Below are positions 33,701 to 45,317 of a DNA stretch of 64,000 nucleotides, one piece after another. Each line of letters opens with the position of its first letter. Position 1 is the first letter of the stretch. A model generated the notes under the pieces. It did not search any database. It saw nothing but the letters and a program-made list of their open reading frames with translations, and was not told the DNA's origin. The DNA comes from Rhipidocladum racemiflorum (Eukaryota > Streptophyta > Magnoliopsida > Poales > Poaceae). The translations under genes and the position numbers were made by a program. The DNA is taken from positions 40,833,944 to 40,897,943 of the forward strand of contig CM070572.1 of assembly GCA_036346355.1 (NCBI GenBank), read 5' to 3'.

Positions 33701-35406
33701 CGAACCGGCACGGGCTAGGTTGAAAGACGACGGGTTTAGGCCGGAATCGGGCTTCTCGCAAACGGAGACCAAAAGAACCTTAATGATGGACCAAAACAGT
33801 ACAAGATGATCCTCCGACGCGACAACACGGCCGAGCGAACCAAAATAACCGGCGCTAAAAGAGACGCGCGGCGACGGCAAACGGTGGCCTAAATATATAA
33901 AAAATTCGGAGGATGGGATGGCAAAGGGAGAATGTCTACTGCGTAGAACGCGCGAGACGAACTCAACGGTATAGGCGGATTTTGCGGCGCCTTCCGGATT
34001 AATCACAACCGGCGATTAACGGGTTTCGATCAAAACTTTGGACGGCCATAACTTCTAGAATAATGATCGGAACTTAACGAATTTGACCGAGAGCTAGATG
34101 GGACCAAGAGGCACACCGTGACGCAGGTGGCTCGAAGAAATACCTTCTGGAACAGCGGGGGACGCGCGAGGAAGTTTGCCGCTGTCTGGAACGCAGTCTG
34201 AACGGAGAAATTAATTTGCTGCGCCAAATCCAGAGGGCAAAACCTTGGGGCAAGATGTGCATCCTGTAGAGGACATCCCCAGGAGTCTACACAAAAAATT
34301 TCACCGTCAAACTCGAAAAATTGAGGGAGTTATGACCTCGGCAAGATTCGAGATTGAAACGGCCGTAACTTTTGATCCCGTGGACCAAATTGGCTGAATT
34401 TTGGACAGCAAGTAGATGGTACCTTGTGGCACACCACGGAGAAGACGGATCTCGAAAAGAGTCGACGAGTTGCCCGGGACGCGGCTCCAAAGTTCGGCCG
34501 TTGTTGGGCGACATCCGGAGCTTCTCGCGGCGGCTCGGTCTATTTGGATGATTGATCTGTGGCTAGGGGCGTGGGGGAGGGTCTAGGAGCACTTATATAT
34601 GTTTGGGTAAGAGTCCAGGTCGAGAAAAATCAAGTTTTGGAGGTGTTTGGATCGGTTTGGCATTTTATCGAGCACTTAGTGTGCGGATCGGACTCGGAGC
34701 TGACGCGTGGCAGCACGTGGGGCTGACACATGGCGCCCGGTGGGAGGGCAGGCGCGCAGGTGGGCAGCGACGAGCGCCTGGCCAGCGGCTTGAGCGAGCC
34801 CGACCGGCTGCTGGCTTTGGCCAGCGTCGCGTGGGCGGTGGGCGGCCGATTGGTGGAGGAAGGTGGGGTGGAGTGGGGCGCGTGGAGGAGATGGCCGGGT
34901 GGCGGCGTGGGCGGGGAGAGAAGGAGGAGTTTTGGCCCAATTCATTTTCGGAATTTCCAACAAATTTTCGAATAAGAACAATTCCCGAAATTCAAATAAA
35001 TCATTTGAGGCACTAAAAATACCAGAAAAATTCTAGGAAAATTCCAGAAAATATTTTGAGACATTATAAACTCAAATAAAATATTTTCAACAAAACTTTA
35101 TATAAACTTTTCCAAATAATTTATTAATTTTAACAAAGGGCTTAATACAAAATGATTCCGAATAAATCCAATAAATAGCAAACGAGCTCCGAAAAATCTC
35201 AAAAATTACAGAAGAACTTCTCTAAGCACAAGGAATCCAAATAAAATTGAATAAATTTTATTTGAGGTTTAGAATAATTAAATTAAATTATTTTAGCTTT
35301 TAGAAAAATTCAAATCAAGTTTTATAAACGCGAGAAAATCAACGAAAATTTTTGGGAAGCTAAACTAAACCAAAATTTTTGAAAACCCAAATTTTGGGAT
35401 GTTACA
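30722..35406 (-). repeat. E 3' LTR (4,685 bp)
   Basis: In element orientation it runs TGTAACATCCC...GGGTCCCGACA. It contains an AT-rich start (35406-34980), a GC-rich patch (34700-34920), the GTTAAC array (33112-33605) and a conserved 3' half (about 32400-30722) shared with D and F. It is the same length as the 5' LTR although small indels occur in both. Open frames of up to 137 codons in the GC-rich patch are not conserved between the two LTRs and are not credible genes. Confidence 0.92.
33112..33605. repeat. 14-bp GTTAAC minisatellite in the E 3' LTR
   Basis: About 35 imperfect tandem units with a core period of 14 bases (CGTTAACGATGAAA, CGTTAACGATGGAA, CGTTAACGGTGGAA). GTTAAC and AACGTT are both self-complementary, so most units carry two overlapping palindromes. 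Unit length drifts between 11 and 16. The array is repeated at 40518-41011 in the other LTR. It is absent from the D and F LTR parts seen here. Confidence 0.88.
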
Positions 35407-35999
35407 AATCTACCCCCCTTAACAGAATCTCGTCCCCGAGATTCGTGGTGACTATAGAATTAGGTTCAGGAGGACTCAACACTTGAGCTTCTTCAAACTT
35501 CCTGAGAACAGACACCTTTGGACAGGGGTCGCTTCTGAACAAACACTTGGTAACATCCAAATTTTTGCAGGCTGCTCCTTGCGGATGAGATCCTCTTACA
35601 AGTTCACTGACTCAAACAGTGTCTACTTTTCGGCCACGAGGCACTTCTTCTACGGAAAATCTTGATACTAACTTTGTCGGGAAATCTTGAACATCTTCTG
35701 CACTCATGCTGACGTTTCTGGTAACTCCATTGATAGACTCCTTGCTTCTGTTCCTAAACACTTGATTTTCCGCTTCTTCTAGAAATTGGACAAGCTGTAT
35801 CTGACAACAAAGCTTATATGCAATTACGCGGTCTTTAACAGGACTTGGATAGCATTCCGCTGGTCCGGGCGCTATCTTCGCTTGGCTTGATTCTTCAAGA
35901 TTGACTGAAACTCAGATCAACTGAATACTCCTTCACAATTCACTTTCTGACGCAAGTGTCTTGGTAGGGGTAGGATTAGGATTGAAGTGGGCAGGTATA
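35407..35999 (-). other. E 3' untranslated region with purine tract
   Basis: The minus strand has TTAAGGGGGGTAGATT directly before the 3' LTR, the purine tract, preceded by CGAATCTCGGGGACGAGATTCTG as in D. The remaining ~550 bases have no clear protein. I cannot find the integrase tail that D keeps here. Confidence 0.7.
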
Positions 36000-37262
36000 A
36001 CATCTTTTCTCCTAGGACAACTATTAGCAAAGTGTCCCGGCTCATTGCATCTGAAGCAACACTTGACTGACATCCGTTGGCTTTCTCCTGACATGGCACT
36101 AATCTTGGTAGGGCAGAGCTGAGATCGATGCGATCCGCAGTGATCACTTTCTTCTAAGGATAGTGGTTAGCAAAATATTCTGGCGGATGACAGGCATAGC
36201 GAACTCTAGAGAGCAGGCTTCTTTCTTGAGAACGTTTCACCAGGTTGGTGTTATGGAAACTCTAACCATCGAGCGAAAGCACTGTGAAGGTGTCTCTAAC
36301 AAAGCCTGAGCAGATGGCAACTAAATTGTTGAGGTACTCCTCATTCATTCTATGTGGTCCTTCTTGACAAACTTTCGACGCTATGGTGGTCTTCCAATTC
36401 CTTGCACTCATTTTTCAGGTTAAGGCCTTTGTTAACCAATTCTTCTTGCTTCAACCGACTCCTTAAGCAAGTTGCTTCCATGGCCTTACCATTCACTTTA
36501 CGTGTTAAAATCTTTACCGACGTAATTTCTGGGATGATCATGGCTTTCAAATTGCTTGATCTTTCTGTGGCATTCCTTAACAAATGACCTGACTCACCAC
36601 AGTGGTAACATGAACGTTTGGGTCATCGTGCTGGGTTGATGAGGCATTCTCTAGGCCAATGACCTCATTTATCACACCAGAAACAATTCCATGGTGACCA
36701 AGTATTACTGATTTCTTGAGGTAAATGGATAGGGTTGACATGTTTCTCCTTCTTTTCTTCACGTGGCACAGCTGGTGCGGATGGCAATCCTTCTCCTTTT
36801 TGCTAATTCTTGAGCAAGGACGGCTCGAAAATTCTCTCGCTGATGCCGAGTCACAGCGGTCACTATTGGATCTAAGGGACATTGAGCTGGGCAATGATCA
36901 CGACCCTCGCAAAGATAGCAGGTGATATTGCGCATAGGACATTCTCCGGGTAAATGGCTTCCTTCACAGCTGGAACAATTGATTGCATGTTCATCAGCAG
37001 TGTATCCTATTTCTCCATATCGGATGCATGCACGGTCCTCTAACTTGTTTGGCTGACAACACTTCAAAGAACAACGTCCAGGTATGGTATTGGGTGCAGG
37101 GGTTGTACTCTTCTCTGAACTCGCCGTAGTCACACTATTATTTGACGACGCAACAACTGACGGAGGGCGGTGACAATTTCCAACCAAGTGATAGTATGTC
37201 CATCTTCCGAGGTGGCGTAGAAACCTTTCCTCCAGACTAATGCATCTCCTTTTAACTGGCAA
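36000..37262 (-). pseudogene. E internal coding remnant with at least five zinc knuckles
   Basis: Reading the minus strand from 37262, a 167-codon frame gives CSSCEGSHLPGEC (36977-36939) and CYLCEGRDHCPAQC (36920-36879). Further along in other frames are CFWCDK-stop-GHWPREC (36685-36644), CYHCGESGHLLRNA (36610-36569, last Cys lost) and CFRCNEPGHFANSC (36058-36017). Degenerate Cys-rich stretches lie at about 37070-36990 and 36200-36160. A Lys/Glu-rich, possibly coiled-coil segment lies at 36583-36350. Normal Ty3/Gypsy gag has one or two knuckles. No capsid homology or pol motif is visible. Stops and frameshifts show that it is decayed. A nucleic-acid-binding role is inferred from the motif. 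Confidence 0.7.
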
Positions 37263-38116
37263 GTAGCACAGGGGACCTTTTCTTCATCTTCACATTACAC
37301 CAAAGCTAGCTTCTCTTCTATGACACGAAGCCATATTTTCTGCGTCTTTGAGAGTGGCTGATCCATCAAACGTGGGTGGTTACAAACTGATCCAAGTGTC
37401 GAATTGTCACGGTTGGTACGGTGGATGGTTGTTGGTCACAATCTGCTTTAACACTGACTCTACTAGTAGCAATCGAATCGACTTGAATCGCCTCAAGTCA
37501 TCAGCTGTAGTCGGTCCTCTCCATCATTTGTCCACTCCAGGGTTTTAGGCAAGAGGGAAAAGCATAGATAAGGTTCAAGAATCCTAGTGCAGGGGAACAG
37601 GTTTAACCCAAAAACTTATACAAACATTATTAAGAACTTGGTATGGTTGCTTATCCAAGCCTAAAAGCTATGCAACGCATACTGCACATTCAGCAATAAA
37701 GAAAGATCCAAATTCCTAAGCACACAATAATCTAGCGTCTAAAGGGTAACACTCCTATCTTAAGAGACGTGACTCTCACACATGAGTCTCAACTGACAAC
37801 TAAACACTGGTTCTTCAAGCTTCTCAAACACTTCATCGATCCACTTCTCTTCGAGCTCGACGATCTTCAGGGTTGACAGCGACATCCAGTACTTTCTCCT
37901 TAAGTGTGAAACATCGTTAACTATTTGGAACAACTCAGGTAAGATTTCCATTTAAATCGAAGGGAAGGATAGAAATTTCAGCAAAGGGGAAAGAATGGAA
38001 GAATGAGATAAGTCAAGAATGTATTATTCTTTTAAGTTAAATTTTCTCTTTATAAAATAATTTTGAAGCTCCTAAAGACGGCCAATCTATCTAAGGTCAA
38101 GTCCTACAGTCAGTAT
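37263..38116 (-). other. E leader and small upstream reading frame
   Basis: This minus-strand stretch runs from the primer site towards the coding remnant. A 63-codon frame at 37951-37760 lies where F has its upstream ORF (45318-46022), but the sequences do not match clearly. The part at 37700-37560 matches the leader of D (27292-27400) and, more weakly, of F (46190-46390), including GCAACCATACC(A/G)AGTT. Confidence 0.6.
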
Positions 38117-38129
38117 GGCTCTGATACCA
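38117..38129 (-). other. E primer binding site (initiator Met-tRNA)
   Basis: The minus strand reads TGGTATCAGAGCC four bases inside the LTR end (spacer GAGG), identical in sequence and spacing to F at 45140-45152. Confidence 0.92.
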
Positions 38130-38133
38130 CCTC

Positions 38134-41100
38134 TGTCGGGACCCGAATTTGCAAATCCGGACCCTCTGTGTATTCAGCACTAGTCCAGGATCACGCTAGT
38201 GCACACAGTCTCAACATAGATGAATATCACAATCATACGCAGCGGAATAGTAAAAATAACTCAATAATAGAATATAAACTATTGAGCGACCTTAAGGTCA
38301 ACCTTACATTTGTGAAACCCTGACGGCTTCAACTCCAAATAAGCAAAGCAGCTGAACAAAGAACATCGGTGAATCCCATCAATACGCCACGAGGCAACCG
38401 ACAGGGTTCGACTCCTAGATAATCGCCTTCACGGAACTTCTTCTTCTTCGACGATGTAGACTTTTGCTCACCGGGTGATTGTTTGTTTGCAAGGGTGAGT
38501 ACATAAAGCACTCAGCAAGTCATGCACAGAATGCAAGTCTAATAGCTATATGCATGGCTTATTCCAAATGACAGGCTGAAGGGGTTATTTTGCAATAAAC
38601 AGCATTTCACAAATATTCATAATAGATTGTAAAGCGGTAAAAACAGATAATAATAGTAATAATTTCACAGTTGTTTCAAAAGTAAATCACTCCACATCCT
38701 TAACCAATTATCACTTTTCCATAGGCAAACTGCCTCCAAACCCAAGTTTACTTTTGAGAAAATCTAACCCTTGACTGTAATCCCCGAGCATTGTCCAGTA
38801 CCGTGGACTCGGCTATTCGAATAGGTTTTACACTCTGCAGAGGTTATACACTTTACCCACAAGATACAATCCACTCACCACGTCGGTAGTGAATCGCCAT
38901 ACAAGAGTATGCGAATGAGCGATCATAACAAAGCCTTTGGAAGCCTCAAACAACACAGGTGGTCCTCTCCGGTTCGTGCTCTACACCATCCCTTCCTTAG
39001 CCAAGGCGAAGTATGGGACCAACACACCGTTAGATGGGTATCGGCCACGACCACGATACGCCTCCCCGCACAATCACACAAACGGTGTAATCGACACCCT
39101 GAGGCTCCACAAGTGAGTCCTTAGCGACTTAGTCAACTAGGGCCGTCCCATTCCACCATGTGGTTGTACGATTGACTCGGTTCAAAGGCTTGCAAGGTTA
39201 AGTCCTTAGAGTGACCAGGGCAAGACTACCCAAAACCAAATCAACATCCCCAATGCCACAACCGCCCACCTGATTATTCTTGCCACATGCCCTGGCCGAA
39301 ATCGTTTATCAAACCCCAGTTGATTACCATGCACCACGTGCCATCAACATCACATGATACTTTTCCAAAACAGGTTCAATATATCATTAAGTCAATATTA
39401 GCATTTGATTATCCAAAATCATGTTATGAGCACGTAGCAGGTCTAAGCAGTGTACTACAACGATCTAAACCCATGTTGGCAATTTAATAATGTCCAACTA
39501 GTAATCCACAACTAGGGTGACAAGGGGTCATGGCACATACTTAGATAATCAAGGTGTCATATAGCAAATTGGTATTTATCTAACCCCCAGGTTGAAACCA
39601 AAGTATCTTTCTAATTAAACTAGCATGCAATAGTTTAAATCAAAATAGATTTCGAAATAGGATCAATATGGTCAAAGCACAACTTGCCTGGCCCTTGCAA
39701 ACTTTACTGTCTTTTACTCTTTATCCTTGATCCTTGGTCCTCGATCTTCAACTTCCACTTTCTCGATCCTCAGCTCGTTCGAACGATTTCCGGACGACGC
39801 GTCTAACGATTAAAGAAGAAGCAAATACAAACCAATTCAAAAGACAAATCAAGTAAACTCCAAATTAAGAACGAACAGCATTGGGCACAACGGCTTGGGA
39901 GAGATTTGGGAACTCAAACGGATTAGATCGAAGAGTTGACAAAAGAGAACGGGCTTCCGGCAAAACACCGAAAAGGGAAAGATTAATAACTGGGAAAGAA
40001 AGAATAATATTCCGAAGAATATTTCTTCCGAAGTTATTATCTTGATTGGACAGATAGCGACATATGGGCACTCGATCTATAGACCGGGTCCATAAGGATA
40101 TGTTAGTTCACAGTGGACTAAACTGATTCTCGAAGTTGACTTTCGTTGACCGAACGGACACAGTCAAACAAAAGAGAGACGGATAGATCGGGCACAGGGG
40201 TATGACAGATGGCCAATGGTCTATCGACCAAGTCCACGAAGGAATTCTCAATTAAAGGCAGATTAGGTCTTCAGGAATAAGACAAGACAAGTGTCTTACC
40301 ACGGTTGAAACAACGGGAAAGATTGCAAAGATAACAACGCGGTTCACGATAAACTTAGTTCATCGAACCGGTCTTAGGTTAGGTTTTGATTCGGCTTGAA
40401 GATGATATGACGATGAGACTAGGCTCACGTCATGATAATAGAACAGGTGGAGGCATCGCACTAGGGTTTGTGCAAGAATACACGCATGCGATGACAACGA
40501 GGCGAAGAGAGCCAATTGTTAACGATGAAACGTTAACGATGGAACGTTAACGATGAAACGTTAACGGTGGAATGTTAACGACAGAGCGTTAACGGCAAAA
40601 CGTTAACGGAGGAACGTTAACGACGAAACGCACCCACGGAGCGTTAACGGGAAACATTAACGGAGGAGCGCGGCGACGTGCGCTAACGCACGAACGTTAA
40701 TGGAGGAACATTAACGGAAGCGTTAATGACAAAACGTTAACGGCAAGACGTTATCGACGAGCGCACGCAGCAGCGTTAACGGTGAAACATTGACGGCAAA
40801 ACGTTAGCGGAGGAACGTTAACTAACGTTATCGGAAGAACGTTAACGGGAACGCGTGCGGGAAACGTTAACGGAGGAACGCACCCGAGCGTGCGACAAAC
40901 GTTAACGGCAAAACGTTAACAGGGAAACGCATCGCGAACGCAACGGCAAAACGTTAACGGTGGAACGCAACGGCTAACGCACGGTGGATCGTTAACGCTA
41001 ACGCAACGGTGGAGGTCAACAATGATAGGAGACTTCATGAAGCGGCGTAGCGACCGTCGGTGCAACGACATGGCCGCGTAGAACGCTACCAGGGACGGCT

Positions 41101-42818
41101 AACCGGTGCGCGAACCGGCGCACGAGCTAGGTTGAAAGACGACGGTTTAGGCCGGAATCGGGCTTCTCGGCAAACGGAGACCAAAAGAACCTTAATGATG
41201 GACCAAAACAGTACAAGATGATCCTCCGACGCGACAACACGGCCGGGCGAACCAAAATAACCGGGCGTCAAAAGATGACGCGGCGGCAAACGGTGGCCTA
41301 AATATATAAAAAATTCCGGAGGATGGGATGGCAAAGGGAGAATGTCTACTGCGTAGAACGCGGCGAGACGAACTCAACGGTATAGGCGGATTTTGCGGCG
41401 CCTTCCGGATTAATCACAAATCGCGATTAACGGGTTTCGGATCAAAACTTTGGACGGCCATAACTTCTAGAATAATGATCGGAACTTAACGAAATTTGAC
41501 CGAGAGCTAGATGGGACCAAGAGGCACACCGTGACGCAGGTGGCTCGAACAAATACCTTCTGGAACAGCGGGGGACGCGCGAGGAAGTTTGCCGCTGTCT
41601 GGAACGCAGTCTGAACGGAGAAATTAATTTGCTGCGCCAAATCCAGAGGGCAAAACCTTGGGTCAAGATGTGCATCCTGTAGAGGACATCCCCAGGAGTC
41701 TACACAAAAAATTTCACCGTCAAACTCGAAAAATTGAGGGAGTTATGACCTCGGCAAGATTCGAGATTGAAACGGCCGTAACATTTGATCCCGTGGACCA
41801 AATTGGCTGAATTTTGGACAGCAAGTAGATGGTACCTTGTGGCACACCACGGAGAAGACGGATCTCGAAAAGAGTCGACGAGTTGCCCGGGACGCGGCTC
41901 CAAAGTTCGGCCGTTGTTGGGCGACATCCGGAGCTTCTCGCGGCGGCTCGGTCTATTTGGATGATTGATCTGTGGCTAGGGGCGTGGGGGAGGGTCTAGG
42001 AGCACTTATATATGTTTGGGTAAGAGTCCAGGTCGAGAAAAATCAAGTTTTGGAGGTGTTTGGATCGGTTTGGCATTTTATCGAGCACTTAGTGTGCGGA
42101 TCGGACTCGGAGCTGACGTGGCAGCACGTGGGGCTGACACATGGCGCCGGTGGGAGGGCAGGCGCGCAGGTGGGCTTGGCCCAGCGGGGCGCACGGCGCT
42201 GCCCAGCGAGCCGGCCTGCTTTGGCCTGGCGCTGAAGCGGTGGGCCTGGCCTGGCTCTACTGGAGGAAGGTGGGGTGGAGTGGGGCGCGTGGAGGAGATG
42301 GCCCGGGTGGCGGCGTGGGCCGGCGGGAGAGAAGGAGGGAGTTTTGGCCCAATTCATTTTCGGAATTTCCAACAAATTTTCGAATAAGAACAATTCCCGA
42401 AATTCAAATAAATCATTTGAGGCACTAAAAATACCAGAAAAATTCTAGGAAAATTCCAGAAAATATTTTGAGACATTATAAACTCAAATAAAATATTTTC
42501 AACAAAACTTTATATAAACTTTTCCAAATAATTTATTAATTTTAACAAAGGGCTTAATACAAAATGATTCCGAATAAATCCAATAAATAGCAAACGAGCT
42601 CCGAAAAATCTCAAAAATTACAGAAGAACTTCTCTAAGCACAAGGAATCCAAATAAAATTAAATAAATTTTATTTGAGGTTTAGAATAATTAAATTAAAT
42701 TATTTTAGCTTTTAGAAAAATTCAAATCAAGTTTTATAAACGCGAGAAAATCAACGAAAATTTTTGGGAAGCTAAACTAAACCAAAATTTTTGAAAACCC
42801 AAATTTTGGGATGTTACA
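38134..42818 (-). repeat. E 5' LTR (4,685 bp)
   Basis: Pair of 30722-35406. Most of the sequence is identical, but differences are concentrated in the minisatellite (40518-41011) and in a GC-rich patch at 42150-42262. The outer end TGTTACA at 42818 is followed by the GTAAC duplication. Confidence 0.92.
40518..41011. repeat. 14-bp GTTAAC minisatellite in the E 5' LTR
   Basis: Same array as 33112-33605. The first four units are identical. Further in, many GTTAACG steps differ between the two LTRs, often exchanged for GCACCC-, GCACGG- or GTGCG-like words in one copy only, while bases on either side still align. Confidence 0.88.
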
Positions 42819-42823
42819 GTAAC
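42819..42823. repeat. Target site duplication of E, right copy (GTAAC)
   Basis: Exact repeat of 30717-30721. The D LTR continues directly after it with TGTGTGGGGGAGCG. Confidence 0.92.
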
Positions 42824-43778
42824 TGTGTGGGGGAGCGTACCGGAGCTACGGCTTGGTACCCTATCCAACGGTATGTCGGTCCTATACTTCATCTCTGCTG
42901 GGAGAAGGGATAGTGTATGGCAACCGGAGAGGGTCATAGGTGGAGATCGAGGTTTCCGAAAAGCTTTGTTATGATCACTCATTCGCATACTCTTGTGTGG
43001 CGATTCACGGCTGACGTGGTGAGTTGATTATATCTTGTGGGAAAAGTGTACAACCTCTGCAGAGTGTGTCAAAACTATTCGAATAGCCGAGTCCACGGTA
43101 CTGGACAAAGCTCGAGGATTACAGTCAAGGGTTAGATCTTTTAAAATAAAATGTGGAATGGGTGGATGTATGCCAGATATAATTGCTAATGTGATTTGGG
43201 GCTTTGTGCCAAACTGTTTGAAAAAGATTGATAACTTATTAGATAATATGGTTTTACTGCTTTTGAATCTATAAAGATTATTTAATCAAAGCAAAATGCT
43301 GTTTGATGCAAATTAACCACTGAAGCCCTTCCTTTGGAAGAAGCCATGCATATAGTAATAGGGTTGCATCTCTGTGCATGACTTGCTGAGTACTATTTGT
43401 ACTCACCCTTGCTTTCAACACAATCATCAGTTGAGGAGAAGACTACAACTTCGAAGGAGGCGAAGTTCCACCAGGTGGCGATTGTCTAGGAGTTGAACCT
43501 TGTCAGTTGCCTGTGGCATATTGATGGGGGTCACCGACGTTCTTCATTCCGCTGCTGATTATTTACTTTTGTTATTGTAAGCCCTGCGTGGCTGAATATT
43601 GTAAGGTGACCTTAAGGTTTTGCAACAATTTATATTAATGTTTTGAAGTACTTTATTATTATTATTTCTGCTGTGTATGGATGTGATATTTAGCCCTGTT
43701 TGACTGTGTGTACTAGCGCGATCCTGGACTAGTACAGAATACCCAGAGGGTCCGGATTTGCAGATTCGGGTCCCGACA
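42824..43778 (+). repeat. D 3' LTR, second part
   Basis: Continues the D LTR after E and ends GGGTCCGGATTTGCAGATTC followed by GGGTCCCGACA, the same end as the E LTR (read on the minus strand) and the F LTR. It includes the conserved block with ACGGTACTGGAC and GCATGACTTGCTGAGTAC shared by D, E and F. Confidence 0.85.
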
Positions 43779-45135
43779 TTGTAGGCCATGAACCCCTTGT
43801 CACCCTAGTTGTGGATATTAGTTGGACATTACTAAATTGCCAACATTGGGTATTTAGATGGTTGTAGTACATTGCTTAGACCTGCTACGTGCACATGACA
43901 TGATTAGGACAATCAAATGTTAATATTGACTTAATGATATATTGAACCTATTTTGGAAAGGTATCATGTGTTGTGATTGTTGATGGCACGTGGTACATGG
44001 TAATCAACTGGGTTTGATAAATAGATTCAGATCGGGGCAAGTGGCAAGAATGACATGGTGGGCCATGAATGGCACCGGGGATGTTGGTTTGGTTCTTCGG
44101 GTAATCTTGCCCTAGTCAACCTAAGGACTTAACCTTGCAAGCCTTTGAACTAAGTCAAACGTGCAACCACATGTCTGTAATGGGACGAACCTAGTTGATT
44201 AAGTTGCTAATAACGTACCTGGACCTTAGGGTGTCAACTACACCTTTTGTGTAGTTGTACGGGGGAGCGTACCGGGGCTGCGGCCAGGTACCCATCTAAC
44301 GGTTGATTGGCCTAGACTTCGCCTTTGCTAAGGGAAGGGTTAGTGTGCAATAACCGGGGAGGCCCACTTGTGCTGTTAGAAGTTTCCGAAAGACTTTGTT
44401 ATGGACACTCGCCTTTGTGGTGTTTGTCTGTATCTTATGGGTAAAGTGCATAACCTCTGCAGAGTGTAAAATCTATTCGAATAGCCATGTCCGCGGCATT
44501 GGACATTGCTCATAAAAATGACTTGACTTTGGAAGAATGGTTGGTTTGGAATGATAAGTTGGACCTAGGATTGGGAAATGCTTTATTCGCAAGATCTTTG
44601 TGAAATGTACTCTACTCACTATCATTTTACTGCTTTGCAATCTATTATTGTATTTACTCATGCTACTTTACTGCAAATGAACCTGTTAGCCTATTCTTTG
44701 TATTAAGCCATACATGTAGAATATTAGCTTGCATTTTGTGCATGACTTGCTGAGTACCAAGTACTCACCCTTGCCACAATACAACATCAGTTGAAGAAGA
44801 GTCGACGCCAGCTTTGGAGGAAGAGTACCAGGAGGAGCCGTCTAATTAGGGAGCGAGCCCAGTCAGTTGCCTGTGGTATAGTGGATGGCGCCACGAAGTC
44901 TATTTTATTTCGCTGCAGTTATTTCTCTTTTAATAAGTCTTCGCCCTGCATGGCGTACCTTTGTAACTTGACCATAAGGTCGAGCAACCAGTTTGGTTAT
45001 TTTAATTAAGGTACTTTACTATTTCGTTGAGTATGATTGTGATATTCACCGATGTTGAGACTGTGTGCACTAGCGTGATCCTGGACTAGTGCTGAATACA
45101 CAGAGGGTCCGGATTTGCAAATTCGGGTCCCAACA
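43779..45135 (+). repeat. F 5' LTR, 3' portion only
   Basis: About 1.36 kb matching the 3' part of the E LTR (read on minus, 32110-30722), ending GGGTCCCAACA. It starts abruptly at CATGAACCCCTTGTCACCC next to the end of D, so the first part of the LTR is missing. CGTGCACATGACATGAT and TGCATGACTTGCTGAG blocks are shared with D and E. Confidence 0.82.
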
Positions 45136-45139
45136 GAGG

Positions 45140-45152
45140 TGGTATCAGAGCC
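45140..45152 (+). other. F primer binding site (initiator Met-tRNA)
   Basis: TGGTATCAGAGCC, four bases after the LTR end, the same spacing as in E. Confidence 0.92.
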
Positions 45153-45317
45153 ATACTGACTGTAGGCTCACCCACAGTTAGAATGGTCTTAGAGAGGATA
45201 AAACATATTTTCTAAAGTTAAAACTTGACAAGACAATGAATGAAATCTTAACTTATCCTCTTCTTTCTTGTTCATACCCCTCTGCTGAGTTCTTTCGGTC
45301 TCCACCTCGAATTTAAA

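Larger units (their letters stand above)
30722..42818 (-). mobile_element. E: non-autonomous LTR element with 4,685-bp LTRs
   Basis: A complete 12,097-bp minus-strand element: 3' LTR 30722-35406, internal region 35407-38133, 5' LTR 38134-42818, with GTAAC duplications. Primer site and purine tract are present and correctly placed. The 2.7-kb interior has zinc-knuckle remnants but no protease, RT, RNase H or integrase, so it is non-autonomous. The LTRs make up 77% of the element and carry a 14-bp minisatellite. Shared LTR 3' half, primer context (GAGGTGGTATCAGAGCCATACTGAC in part) and leader tie it to D and F. F-like elements are the natural protein donors. Confidence 0.9.
27292..43778 (+). 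mobile_element. D: internally deleted Ty3/Gypsy element, 3' LTR split by E
   Basis: D begins in its leader (27292, directly after the A LTR), has a few hundred bases of gag start and integrase tail joined together, a purine tract, and a 3' LTR that runs 27734-30721 and resumes at 42824-43778 after E. The 5' LTR and primer site are absent. Leader and LTR end match E and F. It is the oldest recognisable member in this part of the window, because both A and E lie inside it. Confidence 0.75.

Noticed and set aside
34603..35016. Open frames of 90-137 codons in the GC-rich part of the E LTR
   Set aside because: The sister LTR (42016-42428) does not keep the same protein, and the frames exist in several phases because of GC content.
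36725..36925. Plus-strand open frames across the E interior
   Set aside because: All are antisense to the zinc-knuckle region and have no motif of their own.
45140..45152. tRNA-like matches (TGGTATCAGAGCC here and at 8785, 38117, 55935)
   Set aside because: They match only the tRNA 3' end and sit directly inside LTRs, so they are primer binding sites and not tRNA genes.
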